A stretch of DNA of 64,000 nucleotides from Comamonadaceae bacterium (GCA_947443645.1 CANEXF010000010.1:1-64000), one strand, 5' to 3'. Numbered from the stretch's first letter, positions 8,022 through 17,538 are shown. The notes: generated from the letters alone by a model not told the origin. Translations and numbers: made by a program.

Positions 8022-9551
8022 ATGACCACTGTATCCAGCCATGACCTCACTTCGCCATCAACCACTACGCATGTCAGTGGCGACATTGTGAAACGGCTTG
8101 GGCTGGGCATCGCGCTGCTGGCCTTGCTGGCCATCATATGGATGCCCTCCGCGCAAGGTCTGCCCCAATCAGGGCAGGTCATGCTGGGCATCCTGGCTTT
8201 TGCGGTGATTGTCTGGATGACCGAGTCGCTTGACTACGCAGCAAGTTCGGTCGTGATTGGCGCGTTGATGATTTTCCTGCTCGCGTGGACGCCAGACGCA
8301 GCCAAACCAGCGGGGCCTGATATGGGAACGGTTGCCGCGCTCAACCTCGCCTTATCCGGCTTTTCCAACAGTGCGGTCGCGCTGGTCGCTGCGGCCTGCT
8401 TTATTGCAGCGGCCATGACCGCTACGGGACTTGACCGGCGTATCGCGCTATTTGTTCTGTCCAAGGTGGACGCCGGCACCAACCACATACTGATAGGCGC
8501 AATAGTGGTGGGCTTCCTGCTTTCTTTCATTGTCCCGAGCACCACAGCACGCGTTGCATGCCTGGTGCCCATCATGATGGGCTTTATCCTGGCGTTCAAG
8601 GTGGACAAGCGCAGCCGCTTCGCCGGTTTGCTTGTCATTACTGCGGCGCAGACTGCAAGCATATGGAACGTAGGTATCAAGACCGCAGCGGCACAGAACA
8701 TGGTGGCGCTCGGTTTCATCGAAAAACAGTTTCAAACCACCATCACGTGGGCTGAGTGGTTCATCGCCGCGGCGCCATTTTCAGCACTGCTAACGGTAGC
8801 GCTTTATTTCATCATGACCCGCATGATGAAGCCTGAGATGAAGGAAATAGCAGGTGGGCAGGCGACCATCCAGGAGCAGCTACGGGCGATTGGACCCATG
8901 ACAGTCAAGCAATGGAAGCTGCTGGGAATCGTGTTGATTCTGCTCGGCTTCTGGTCCACCGAAAAGATACTGCATGACTTTGACACCTCCTCAACGACCA
9001 TTGCCGCCGTCGCGCTGATGCTGCTCCCCCGCTTGGGCGTGATGGACTGGAAGGAATCACAACGTGCTTTTCCATGGGGAACAGTCATACTTTTTGCCAT
9101 AGGCATCAGCGTCGGAACGGCTTTGCTACGAACCCAGGCGGCGGCTTGGCTTGCCAATCTGATCGTGCAAAATCTCGGTCTTCAACAGGCCAGTGCATTC
9201 GCCATACTGATGCTGCTGTCCATGTTCTTGATCGTGATTCACCTCGGTTTCGCGAGTGCAACGGCGCTTGCGTCCACCATGATCCCCATTATTATCAGCG
9301 TGCTCCTTGCTGTAAAAACGCCCGGAATCAACGTTGTCGGCATGACCATGCTACTGCAGTTCGTGGTGAGTTTTGGTTTTATTCTGCCGGTGAACGCGCC
9401 ACAGAACATGATCGCCTACGGCACCGATACCTTTGACGCCCGCGACTTCATCCGTACAGGCTTGGTCATCACGCTGGCGGCCGTCGTGTTGTTGGTGATC
9501 TTCTCCGTCACCTACTGGCCATGGATGGGGTATATGACGACGCATGCCTAG
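8022..9551 (+). CDS. DASS/SLC13-family anion (dicarboxylate-type) transporter
   Basis: The 509-residue inner-membrane protein has about 11-13 hydrophobic segments. It carries the paired SLC13 signatures [12 protein letters not shown] (about residue 126) and LPVNAPQNMIAYGT (about 461). The family moves dicarboxylates, citrate or sulfate, by sodium symport or antiport; the substrate cannot be read from the sequence. It lies 47 bp after the PspC-domain gene with no clear promoter between, so it probably shares the FNR-like promoter at 7584. Convergent with the fnr gene, with a 16-bp gap. Confidence 0.85.
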   Translation: MTTVSSHDLTSPSTTTHVSGDIVKRLGLGIALLALLAIIWMPSAQGLPQSGQVMLGILAFAVIVWMTESLDYAASSVVIGALMIFLLAWTPDAAKPAGPDMGTVAALNLALSGFSNSAVALVAAACFIAAAMTATGLDRRIALFVLSKVDAGTNHILIGAIVVGFLLSFIVPSTTARVACLVPIMMGFILAFKVDKRSRFAGLLVITAAQTASIWNVGIKTAAAQNMVALGFIEKQFQTTITWAEWFIAAAPFSALLTVALYFIMTRMMKPEMKEIAGGQATIQEQLRAIGPMTVKQWKLLGIVLILLGFWSTEKILHDFDTSSTTIAAVALMLLPRLGVMDWKESQRAFPWGTVILFAIGISVGTALLRTQAAAWLANLIVQNLGLQQASAFAILMLLSMFLIVIHLGFASATALASTMIPIIISVLLAVKTPGINVVGMTMLLQFVVSFGFILPVNAPQNMIAYGTDTFDARDFIRTGLVITLAAVVLLVIFSVTYWPWMGYMTTHA

Positions 9552-9567
9552 AGCCCCATCCAAGCCC

Positions 9568-10365
9568 TCAATGCAGGTGCTTTTCCAGCGCGCAGGTCAG
9601 GCCGTTCATGTCCGTTATGCGAATATGCCGCTTGTCAACCTCAAGAAGGCTTTGCTGCTGGAAGGCTGAAAAAGTCCGGCTCACAGTCTCCAGCGTCATG
9701 CCCAGATAACTGCCTATTTCCGCGCGCGACATTCTCAGGTGAAACTCACTTGCAGAGTAACCGCGCGCCTTCAATCTTTGTGACAGATTGAGCAAAAAAG
9801 CAGCCAATCTTTCCTCCGCGTTCATGCTTCCAAGCAGCATCATGAGACTGTGTTCTCGCACAATCTCCCGGCTCATCAGCTTGCCTATCACCTGCTGCAT
9901 GCTCGACTTACCGGCGACCAGCGTCAGCAGATGGGTGTAGGGTATCGCGCAGACTTGGGTTTCCTCCAGTGCGGTCGCGCTGCTTGCATGCTTGCCTTGG
10001 GCCAGACCGTCCAGCCCCATCAACTCACCATTCATATGAAAGCCAACGACCTGCTCGCGGCCATCAGCGAGCGTGACGCATGACTTGAAAGTGCCGCTAC
10101 GCACGGCATAAATAAACTGGAAACGGTCCCCTTCGTGAAAAAGTATTTGCCCCGCCTTGACGCGGCTTCTGACAAAGGGGAGGTTGTCCAGATATTCCAC
10201 ATCGTTTCCGGACATCTCGCACGGCAGACAAAAGTCTCGCAGATGGCAACTCGAGCACAGTGTCTTCAAAGGTAGAACGGCAGTCGGTGCGGCAGGTCGT
10301 CGACTTAACTCGGGACGCAATAAATTGTCAACATTTTCGGAAATCTGGCGCGCATTCGTTTGCAT
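9568..10365 (-). CDS. fnr: FNR/ANR-type oxygen-sensing transcription factor
   Basis: This 265-residue Crp/Fnr-family regulator keeps the [4Fe-4S]-ligating cysteines: Cys37, Cys40 and Cys46 (CSSCHLRDFC), and Cys139 (QVCAIP), equivalent to E. coli Cys122. The cNMP-binding-like beta-roll covers about residues 65-150. The C-terminal helix-turn-helix has ETVSR in the recognition helix, the FNR pattern for reading TTGAT half-sites. It should be a dimeric activator without oxygen and lose DNA binding with oxygen. AAGGAGAG precedes the ATG. Boxes in the surrounding intergenic regions are its likely targets. A GATGAATTCATC palindrome lies 24 bp upstream. Confidence 0.9.
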   Translation of the reverse strand: MQTNARQISENVDNLLRPELSRRPAAPTAVLPLKTLCSSCHLRDFCLPCEMSGNDVEYLDNLPFVRSRVKAGQILFHEGDRFQFIYAVRSGTFKSCVTLADGREQVVGFHMNGELMGLDGLAQGKHASSATALEETQVCAIPYTHLLTLVAGKSSMQQVIGKLMSREIVREHSLMMLLGSMNAEERLAAFLLNLSQRLKARGYSASEFHLRMSRAEIGSYLGMTLETVSRTFSAFQQQSLLEVDKRHIRITDMNGLTCALEKHLH

Positions 10366-10388
10366 AAATGACTCTCCTTGGTGTTATT

Positions 10389-10400
10389 GATGAATTCATC
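10389..10400. promoter_or_regulatory. Perfect 12-bp palindrome upstream of fnr
   Basis: GATGAATTCATC is a perfect inverted repeat 24 bp before the fnr start codon, inside the predicted 5' leader or promoter. It is not an FNR box (the flanking bases give only one TTGAT half). It may be an operator for fnr control; the binding protein is unknown. Confidence 0.3.
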
Positions 10401-10786
10401 CCAAGCATGCGAAAACCTCGAATTTCACTTCTCGTCAGATCAGAACGCCATAAGCAGGCCTTCCGCCCGTGTGGCAATTCGTCATGTCCCTCAGCCTGCG
10501 CCGGCAACAACTAGCTTCGAGCACTGACGGCGGGTCAATGGCCGCACCTGGCAGGACGTTTCCAGGTGCGCCTGTATCTTTCCTTGCAATTTTTCAACTG
10601 CGATGTCAGCGCAGATTGAACTTTCTGTACGACAAGCCCTACACACAGCCCGGCCGCCCAAGCGTAGCGAAGAACCGTCTAGCTTGACTGTCAGGAAAAT
10701 TCGCCAATTGCGAAACATATTTCATCTGCCATCCGAAATCCGACATCCGCAACATGTGGACACACCCCATGGCAAACGAAGCCGTC
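10401..10786. other. Intergenic region between fnr and the phaB promoter
   Basis: No convincing gene is visible in about 390 bp on either strand; the open frames lack ribosome sites and recognisable motifs. The one structural feature is an 8-bp perfect inverted repeat, GCACCTGG (10544-10551) and CCAGGTGC (10562-10569), with a 10-base loop. It lacks a T-run, so it is not a typical terminator. Confidence 0.5.
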
Positions 10787-10827
10787 TTGATACATGTCAA
10801 ACCTGTATCGACCACCCGCTTTATAGT
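10787..10827 (+). promoter_or_regulatory. FNR/ANR box and -10 for the leader-phaB unit
   Basis: TTGATacatGTCAA at 10787-10800 matches 9 of 10 FNR-box bases. TATAGT at 10822-10827 is a good -10, giving a start near 10834, about 41 bp from the box centre (class II spacing). It should drive the short leader ORF and phaB. Confidence 0.75.
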
Positions 10828-10861
10828 GAAACTGCTGTAGTTGACTGAAGAAGGAGCTCGC

Positions 10862-10939
10862 ATGAAATGGGGAGATTGTTCTGAACAATCCGCCTGGCGC
10901 TTGGATGACAACAAGAACCTCTCGGACGGAGAAGACTGA
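10862..10939 (+). CDS. Short leader ORF translationally coupled to phaB
   Basis: ATG 10862, preceded by GAAGGAG at a 6-bp spacing, opens a 25-codon frame (MKWGDCSEQSAWRLDDNKNL...). It ends in TGATG, so its stop overlaps the phaB start by one base. The ribosome site here is far better than any directly before phaB. Its translation may therefore deliver ribosomes to phaB. No similarity was recognised. It may be a leader peptide with no function of its own. Confidence 0.5.
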   Translation: MKWGDCSEQSAWRLDDNKNLSDGED

Positions 10940-11661
10940 TGCAACGCGTCGCGCTCGTCACCGGTGGCACGGCCGGTATTGGGGCCGCAAGCGCAGAGGC
11001 ACTGCTTGCCGCAGGGTTTCGCGTGGCGGCCACTTACGCAGGCAATCGGCAAGCGGCAGAGGCCTTTACCGAACGAACCCAAATACCCACCTTCGCTTGG
11101 AATGTATCTGACCCCGTCGCATGCAAGGCGGGCGTGGCGAAGGTGGAAGCGGCTTTGGGGCCAGTCGAGGTGCTCGTCAATAATGCAGGCATCACACGTG
11201 ACGCCATGTTGCATCGCATGACGATAGCGCAATGGCGAGAAGTACTCGATGTCAACCTGAGCGGCTGTTTCAATATGTGCTCGGCGGTTATAAATGGCAT
11301 GCGAGAACGCCGCTTTGGCCGAATCATCAATATGAGTTCTGTCAACGGACTTTCGGGTCAGGCCGGACAAACCAACTACGCCGCTACCAAGGCAGCCATC
11401 ATTGGCTTTACCAAGTCGCTGGCGCTGGAGGGTGCATCACGCAACATCACGGTCAATGCCATCGCACCGGGCTACACGGACACAGCCATGGTGGGCGATA
11501 TCCGGCCTGACATCCTCGAACAAATATTGAAGTCAGTGCCGGCAGGTCGGCTGGCGACAGCAGTTGAGATTGCCCGTGGCGTGGTTTTTCTGGCTGCGGA
11601 GGATGCAGGATTCATCACCGGAATTACCTTGTCGATCAACGGCGGGCGTTACATGGCCTGA
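10939..11661 (+). CDS. phaB: Acetoacetyl-CoA reductase (NADPH, short-chain dehydrogenase)
   Basis: The enzyme reduces acetoacetyl-CoA to (R)-3-hydroxybutyryl-CoA, the substrate of PhaC. The 240-residue Rossmann protein has TGGTAGIG near the N-terminus, VNNAGITRDAMLHRM and the SDR Ser-Tyr-x3-Lys catalytic set (SSVNG and YAATK). These sequences resemble PhaB more than FabG, though FabG activity cannot be excluded. The start overlaps the stop of a 25-codon leader, and the pair lies behind a near-perfect FNR box. PHB precursor supply may thus rise when oxygen falls, with NADPH reoxidised through polymer synthesis. Confidence 0.82.
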   Translation: MQRVALVTGGTAGIGAASAEALLAAGFRVAATYAGNRQAAEAFTERTQIPTFAWNVSDPVACKAGVAKVEAALGPVEVLVNNAGITRDAMLHRMTIAQWREVLDVNLSGCFNMCSAVINGMRERRFGRIINMSSVNGLSGQAGQTNYAATKAAIIGFTKSLALEGASRNITVNAIAPGYTDTAMVGDIRPDILEQILKSVPAGRLATAVEIARGVVFLAAEDAGFITGITLSINGGRYMA

Positions 11662-11739
11662 GATCCACTTGCAATAAGGTGTGTAGGACAAGGCTGGCGC
11701 CAGCGTCTGACGCCTGCTCGTGCTGGCAAACTAGGCCCC

Positions 11740-12663
11740 ATGCAATTCAAATGCCACTTATTGAAAAATGCTTTGTTGAAAACCACAGGCCTGACACTGG
11801 CCATGCTGTTTGTGTTGTCAATTGACATGGCGGGAAGCGCTCTGGCACAAACGACGTCGGCCAATCCAAATGCTTTAGCGCTACTCGACAAGTACACGGC
11901 CCTGTCCGAGAGCCTCGCGCACAACCCTTACGGGCGACCACTCGTTCTGGAGTCTTTTGAAAGCGCCAAGATGGTCAGCGGAGATGCCTACGCCGTCTTG
12001 AACGCACCATTCAATGTCGTCAGCTCGACACTCAAGCGGCCGAGTCGATGGTGTGATGTCATGATTCTGCATATCAACACAAAGTATTGCCGCGCAAGCA
12101 CTGACAACAGCCCGAGTTTGCTCAATGTGTACATCGGAAAAAAAATACCGCAAGCCCTCGACGACACCTTTCCTCTGGAATTCACCTTCAACGTGGCCTC
12201 AGCAACGCCGGGTTTTCTCATGGTCCTGCTTAACGCCGACAAAGGCCCGCTGGGAACCAGTGATTACCGGATTGAGCTGAGAGCCCTGCCCTTGCCAGAC
12301 GAAAAAACGTTTTTGCACTTGCACTATTCCTATGGCTACGGCTTGGCAGGTCGGCTCGCCATGCAGGCCTATCTGGCGACCTTGGGACGTGACAAAGTAG
12401 GATTCACGCAAATCAAAGACGGCGCCAAGCATCGTTATGTGGGAGGGATGCGGGGTGCAGTCGAACGCAACACCATGCGTTACTACCTGGCCATCGATGC
12501 TTATTTGGCATGTCTGAACCAGCCTCCGGCGCAGCAGCTCAATGCCCGTCTTGAGCAATGGTATGACGCCAACGAGCAGTACCCGGAGCAACTCCATGAC
12601 ACCGACAAAAAGAGCTATCTGAATATGAAAAAAGCCGAGTATTTGCGCCAGCAAGCCGGTTAA
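11740..12663 (+). CDS. Secreted or periplasmic protein of unknown function
   Basis: The 307-residue protein has a clear signal peptide: basic start, hydrophobic core about residues 15-32 and likely cleavage after SALA-Q. I do not recognise a family. The mature part is mixed alpha/beta with no membrane segment. It contains PSRWCDVMILHINTKYC, with two cysteines that could form a disulfide, and a Tyr-rich stretch near the C-terminus. It lies between phaB and katE on the same strand, in the stress block, so a role in envelope stress is possible but unproven. Confidence 0.7.
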   Translation: MQFKCHLLKNALLKTTGLTLAMLFVLSIDMAGSALAQTTSANPNALALLDKYTALSESLAHNPYGRPLVLESFESAKMVSGDAYAVLNAPFNVVSSTLKRPSRWCDVMILHINTKYCRASTDNSPSLLNVYIGKKIPQALDDTFPLEFTFNVASATPGFLMVLLNADKGPLGTSDYRIELRALPLPDEKTFLHLHYSYGYGLAGRLAMQAYLATLGRDKVGFTQIKDGAKHRYVGGMRGAVERNTMRYYLAIDAYLACLNQPPAQQLNARLEQWYDANEQYPEQLHDTDKKSYLNMKKAEYLRQQAG

Positions 12664-12907
12664 ATAACTGCGCCCGCCAAGCTGCCCGTAGCCAACACAC
12701 GCCTGGCGCTTGGGGTAAGCGATGTCTTACAGCCGCTGCATGACGGTCCTTACATACGACGCCGCTTTAAGGCTACCTTTTGTTGGACTGGCACTGGTTA
12801 ACGTCTGAACAACGCCCGGGTACGCGCTGACATCTCGTCACCATGACGAGCTTGATGTCAGCGCAGCTTCTCGAAATCCATAGCCTTTGTTCAAGTCAGG
12901 AATCCAG

Positions 12908-15076
12908 ATGTCAGCACCCAGGCACAAAACCGTGGGCTCAAGCAAAGCCTCAGACAACGCCAAGGCCAAACAACTTGAAGCGTCCACCAGCACCTTTGCC
13001 CATATATTGACCACCAATCAAGGTCTGCAGATACCTGACAACCACAACTCCTTGAAAGCAGGTACGCGCGGGCCAAGCTTGTTGGAAGACTTCATTCTTC
13101 GTGAAAAAATCACGCACTTTGACCATGAGCGCATTCCCGAGCGCGCCGTTCACGCGCGGGGGTCCGGTGCGCATGGCTATTTCAAACCCTATATGTCCAT
13201 GGTGCAGTTCACCAGCGCGGGGTTTTTGCAGGATCCAGATATTGAAACACCGGTCTTCGTGCGCTTTTCGACGGTGGCCGGCTCCAAGGGCTCGGCAGAT
13301 ACCGCGCGCGACGCGCGGGGCTTTGCGGTCAAGTTTTACACCGCAGAAGGCAACTACGACCTGGTCGGCAACAACATGCCGGTCTTCTTTATACAGGACG
13401 CCATCAAGTTTCCGGATCTGATTCATGCGGTCAAACCCGAACCTCATCACGGCATGCCGCAGGCCGCGAGCGCACACGACACTTTTTGGGATTTTGCATC
13501 CCTGATGCCCGAGTCGACCCACATGCTGATGTGGGTGATGTCCGATCGCGCACTGCCGCGCAGTTTGCGAATGATGGAAGGGTTTGGCGTTCACGCATTT
13601 CGATTTATCAATGCACAGGGCGATGCCCACTTCGTGAAATTTCACTGGAAACCCAAACTTGGTGTACACGGCCTGACCTGGGATGAAGCCCAAAAAATAG
13701 CCGGAAAAGATGCCGACTTCCACAGGCGAGACTTGTGGGAGGCGATTGATAGCGGCAATTTCCCTGAGTGGGAGTTGGGCGTTCAAATCGTCGATGCCGG
13801 CAAGGAAGGCGAGCTCGGCTTTGACATCCTGGACCCGACAAAGCTGATTCCGGAAGCGCAAGTGCCGGTTCAGATCATTGGCAAGCTGGTGCTCAACCGC
13901 AACCCGGAAAATTTCTTTGCAGAAACAGAACAGGTGGCATTTCACCCCGGACACTTGGTCCCGGGCATAGACTTTTCAAACGACCCTTTGCTGCAGGGTC
14001 GTCTGTTTTCATACACAGACACCCAGCTGTCCCGGCTGGGTGGCCCGAATTTTCATGAACTCCCCATCAACCGTGCGGTATGCCCCATGCATAATTTTCA
14101 GCGCGACGGCATGCACAGACAGACCATTCCCAAGGGCCGTACGGCCTATGAGCCCAACACCTTGGGCAACGGCGCGGAGTTTCGGGTTGACGGTGCGACA
14201 CAAGGCTTTCAGTCGTATCGGGAGTCGCTTGAGTCGCCCAAGGTACGCGGCAGAAGCCCCTCATTTGACGACCATTTCTCGCAGGCCACGCTGTTCTGGA
14301 ACAGCCAGAGCAGCGCCGAAAAAGACCATATCGTTGCGGCATTCCGATTTGAACTGTCCAAGGTCGAGTCCACCGATATTCGCCAGAGGATGGTCGATAA
14401 CCTGGCCCATGTGGACATGAAACTTGCCACGCGCGTCGCGGCGCCGCTTGGCATCAACAGCCCGGACCCCAAAGCGGCAGCAGGACGGCTGGGTTACCGG
14501 GCGTACCGCATCACGAACAAGGTGGATGAGGATCCCAGCCTGCGCATGGCGAGCAAGCCCGGCGGTAGCATCAAGACCCGCAAGGTAGCAATTCTGGTGG
14601 CCGATGGCATCGAGGCCGCCACGATAAAACGAATACAACTGGATCTCACGGAGGCCGGCGCCATCTGCAAGCTGGTTGGCCCGCAACTGGGCAATGTGGT
14701 TACCGCCAATGCCAGGCAGATCAATGTTGACCACACCTTTGCGAACATGCCGTCCATCATGTTCGACGCAGTGCTGATTCCAGGCGGCCCCCAATGCATT
14801 GCGGCCTTGCTTGGCATGGGCGAAGCGGTGCACTTTGTGCTTGAGGCCTACAAACACTGCAAAAGCATTTGTGCCTTGAACGAGGGCGCCCAATTGCTGG
14901 GCTCGATAGGCTTGAAGCCGGCGATGAGCAAGGAATCGGTCAAGACACCCGAGGCCGGGATCATCCTTGCGGATACACGCAAGGCGCCTGAGGGGCAGAT
15001 ATCACAAGACTTTATCGCAGCCATCTCGCTGCACAGGCATTGGGACCGGGCGAATGTCGAGGCGGTCCCGGCTTAG
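12908..15076 (+). CDS. katE: Large-subunit monofunctional catalase (HPII type) with C-terminal DJ-1/PfpI-like domain
   Basis: The enzyme dismutates hydrogen peroxide in the cytoplasm. The 722-residue product is typical of clade 2 large catalases. Catalytic His lies in [10 protein letters not shown] (about residue 82), Asn in VGNNMPVFF (about 155), and the haem-ligand Tyr in [12 protein letters not shown]. The extra domain from about residue 560 ([16 protein letters not shown]) is the glutamine-amidotransferase-like fold of HPII. AGGA lies before ATG 12908; a TTG at 12887 is an alternative start. It is the last plus-strand gene of the stress block. Confidence 0.93.
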   Translation: MSAPRHKTVGSSKASDNAKAKQLEASTSTFAHILTTNQGLQIPDNHNSLKAGTRGPSLLEDFILREKITHFDHERIPERAVHARGSGAHGYFKPYMSMVQFTSAGFLQDPDIETPVFVRFSTVAGSKGSADTARDARGFAVKFYTAEGNYDLVGNNMPVFFIQDAIKFPDLIHAVKPEPHHGMPQAASAHDTFWDFASLMPESTHMLMWVMSDRALPRSLRMMEGFGVHAFRFINAQGDAHFVKFHWKPKLGVHGLTWDEAQKIAGKDADFHRRDLWEAIDSGNFPEWELGVQIVDAGKEGELGFDILDPTKLIPEAQVPVQIIGKLVLNRNPENFFAETEQVAFHPGHLVPGIDFSNDPLLQGRLFSYTDTQLSRLGGPNFHELPINRAVCPMHNFQRDGMHRQTIPKGRTAYEPNTLGNGAEFRVDGATQGFQSYRESLESPKVRGRSPSFDDHFSQATLFWNSQSSAEKDHIVAAFRFELSKVESTDIRQRMVDNLAHVDMKLATRVAAPLGINSPDPKAAAGRLGYRAYRITNKVDEDPSLRMASKPGGSIKTRKVAILVADGIEAATIKRIQLDLTEAGAICKLVGPQLGNVVTANARQINVDHTFANMPSIMFDAVLIPGGPQCIAALLGMGEAVHFVLEAYKHCKSICALNEGAQLLGSIGLKPAMSKESVKTPEAGIILADTRKAPEGQISQDFIAAISLHRHWDRANVEAVPA

Positions 15077-15088
15077 CTAGCAGTCTAC

Positions 15089-16042
15089 TTAGCCAGGCGT
15101 TCGCTTACGCAAAGCGCTCCGGCCTGATCCGATCAAGGGAAACCTGAAACTGACAGTGGGTACGGTGAAGTCGTCAAATGGCGCACCAAGGGCAATCTCA
15201 CCTTCGGAGAGCAGCACACACTCCTGGCGGCGCAAGGCGATGATGGCATCACCACCGGTAAAGCGGACCCAGCTGCCATAGCTGCTGACGTCTTCAAGGT
15301 AGAACTTGCCCGCGCGCCAGACGATGCGCGCATGTAATCGCGATACACGCGGATCGTTGATAAAAAACTGCGAATCGGCGTCTCTGCCCAGGCGAATCGG
15401 CGAATCGGTCGAGGGAAAGGACGCCTGGACGTCAAGCCAAGACAGCGCGATTGCGCCTAGCTTGGGCGCCTGATCAGGCGCTGGCGTGGCGCTCAGACTG
15501 GCAGGCACGGTAAAGAAATCAGTCAACACTTCGCTTTGCCATTCGACGCGGTAAACCATGCAAGCCTCAACCCGACCTCGAATATCAATCGCGCCCAAGC
15601 TGCGAAAGCGCACGAGGCTTTCCGCAGGCAATTCATTGATGACGGCGTCGTTGCCCAAAATTTGATCCGCTCCGGAAAGGTCGCTCAACCGCGAAGCCAC
15701 GTTCACCGCATCGCCAAAATAATCGCCATCCTGCTGAACGACTTCGCCGCGCGCCATTCCTACCTGCAGGCGCATTTTGAGTATGCCCGGCCAGTTTTTG
15801 ATGCGTTCGGTGTGAATCCGCTGCATTTCGGTCACAGCTTCAATCGCATCCATGTTTTTCATAAACACCATCAATACGCCATCGCCCAGGCTTTTGACCA
15901 CCTGCCCGTTTTGCGCCTTGCAGACCTTGCCTATCCATTGGGTCAGGCGCGTGATGGCCTGGGTCGCCTTGACGTTACCCAAAGACTCGAAAACGCCGGT
16001 GCTTCCGGTGAGGTCTGCAAAAACGACGGTGACTACAGCCAT
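15089..16042 (-). CDS. Class III adenylate/guanylate cyclase-domain protein with C-terminal FHA domain
   Basis: The first domain (about residues 1-170) has the class III cyclase metal site FADLTGSTG and SLGDGVLMVF, plus DYFGDAVNVASRLSDL. The FHA domain (about 205-295) has the typical IRLGRD...VSRLHARI...SYGSW phosphothreonine-binding pattern. No membrane segment is visible. The protein probably makes cAMP or a related nucleotide, with the FHA domain recruiting a phosphorylated partner; activity is not proven. It converges on katE with a 12-bp gap. No kinase gene that could supply a phosphopartner lies nearby. Confidence 0.85.
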   Translation of the reverse strand: MAVVTVVFADLTGSTGVFESLGNVKATQAITRLTQWIGKVCKAQNGQVVKSLGDGVLMVFMKNMDAIEAVTEMQRIHTERIKNWPGILKMRLQVGMARGEVVQQDGDYFGDAVNVASRLSDLSGADQILGNDAVINELPAESLVRFRSLGAIDIRGRVEACMVYRVEWQSEVLTDFFTVPASLSATPAPDQAPKLGAIALSWLDVQASFPSTDSPIRLGRDADSQFFINDPRVSRLHARIVWRAGKFYLEDVSSYGSWVRFTGGDAIIALRRQECVLLSEGEIALGAPFDDFTVPTVSFRFPLIGSGRSALRKRTPG

Positions 16043-16098
16043 GAATTTGTGAAATTTCCCGTCAGCATGAAAACCGGCTTACTGCGCAAGACTAAAGC

Positions 16099-17538
16099 TC
16101 ATGCAACTGCAGGCCGGAGTTGAAGCGACTTGTATTCGAGAAACTCCTCAAAGCCATAAATGCCGTTTTCACGTCCGTTGCCTGACTGTTTGTAACCGCC
16201 GAATGGCGCGTTGGCGTTGAACAGCCCACCGTTGATATCCACCTGTCCGGTGCGCAGTCTTCTGGCCACCGCAATGGCGCGCTCATCGGTGCCGCCCCAG
16301 ACCGCGCCACCCAGTCCGTAAATGGTGCTGTTGGCGATGGCCACGGCCTCGTCTTCATCCTGGTAGCAAATGACGACAAGCACCGGCCCGAAGATCTCCT
16401 CTTGCGCCAGCGTATCCGTCGGTTTGATGCCCAAAATAGTGGGCTGGACAAAATAGCCTTGGGCAAATGGCGGCGCAGTGGCACCGCCGGCAATCACGTC
16501 AGCCCCTTCGTCTATGCCTGTTTTGATAAAGCCCAGCACACGATCACGCTGTGCGGCGCTGACCAAGGGGCCCAGCCTGCTGCTTTCATCCAGGCTTGGG
16601 CCCACGTTGAACTTGGCAATCGCCGCCTGGGCCAGTGATTTGACTTCTTCGTAACGGCTGGCGGGCACCAGCATGCGGGTGTGGGCAGAACAGGTTTGGC
16701 CGCTGTTGAGCATGCAGGCGGCAACAGTCGCTTTGACTGCGGCTTCAAAGTTGGCATCGTCCAGAATCACGCTGGCTGATTTGCCGCCAAGCTCGAGGGC
16801 GACCCTTTTGATGGACTGGCTGGCCAGCTCGCCGACGCGCTTGCCGGCCCGGGTCGAACCGGTAAAGCTCACCATGTCGACTTCCGGGTGTGTGGCTAGG
16901 ACCTCGCCTACCACCGGGCCGATACCGTTGACCAGATTGAACACGCCGGGCGGCAAGCCGGCTGCATGGATGATTTCAGCCAGGATCATGGCATTAACAG
17001 GCGCGATTTCACTGGGTTTGAGCACCACCGTGCACCCGGCGACCAGCGCCGGGGCGATCTTGAGCGTGATCTGGCTGAGGGGGAAGTTCCATGGCGTGAT
17101 GCAGCCCACGACGCCAATTGCCTCGCGCACGACCAGCGAGTTGGTCACCGTTTTCTGCCATTCGAAGTTGCGGGCGACCTTTGCAAAGTTGGACCAATGC
17201 CAGGCCGGGCCACCGACCTGAACCGCGCGCGCCATTTTGAGCGGCATGCCAACCTCGCGCGCAATCGCCAGCGCCAGCTCATCGGTTCTGGCTTTCACGC
17301 CCGCAGCCACCTTGTCAAGATAGGCGGCGCGAGTCTCCACCGGCAACGCGGCCCAGCCCTCAAACGCAGCTCGGGCTGAGAGCACTGCGGCCTCGGCTTC
17401 TGCAGCCGTTCCGGCGGGAACAGTAGCCATCAAGGCTTCGGTGCTGCAGTCATGGACCGGCAGCGTCTGCTGCGATTCGGCCTTGATCCATTGGCCGTTG
17501 ATGTAGTGCGATGGGTAGTGTGTCGTGGCGCTTGTCAT
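16099..17538 (-). CDS. NAD(P)-dependent aldehyde dehydrogenase
   Basis: This 479-residue ALDH-superfamily enzyme oxidises an aldehyde to the acid in the cytoplasm. Visible signatures are GCITPWNFPLSQ (cofactor loop), VSFTGSTRAGKRV, the general base in LELGGKSA and the catalytic Cys in NSGQTCSAHTR. Length is standard. The substrate cannot be inferred. The 256-bp divergent region upstream (17539-17794) is AT-rich, with a TTGACA near 17690 and an imperfect inverted repeat around TTGTTAAGCGTTAAC. This suggests local regulation, but no regulator gene is adjacent. Confidence 0.88.
   Translation of the reverse strand: MTSATTHYPSHYINGQWIKAESQQTLPVHDCSTEALMATVPAGTAAEAEAAVLSARAAFEGWAALPVETRAAYLDKVAAGVKARTDELALAIAREVGMPLKMARAVQVGGPAWHWSNFAKVARNFEWQKTVTNSLVVREAIGVVGCITPWNFPLSQITLKIAPALVAGCTVVLKPSEIAPVNAMILAEIIHAAGLPPGVFNLVNGIGPVVGEVLATHPEVDMVSFTGSTRAGKRVGELASQSIKRVALELGGKSASVILDDANFEAAVKATVAACMLNSGQTCSAHTRMLVPASRYEEVKSLAQAAIAKFNVGPSLDESSRLGPLVSAAQRDRVLGFIKTGIDEGADVIAGGATAPPFAQGYFVQPTILGIKPTDTLAQEEIFGPVLVVICYQDEDEAVAIANSTIYGLGGAVWGGTDERAIAVARRLRTGQVDINGGLFNANAPFGGYKQSGNGRENGIYGFEEFLEYKSLQLRPAVA

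Noticed and set aside
10639-11370. A 243-codon minus-strand frame opposite phaB
   Set aside because: It covers phaB in antisense, and the phaB frame has full SDR motifs and a proper start.
12852-12865. An FNR box before katE
   Set aside because: Only one half-site (TTGAT) is present; the other half (GCGCA) does not match and the spacing to the gene is poor.
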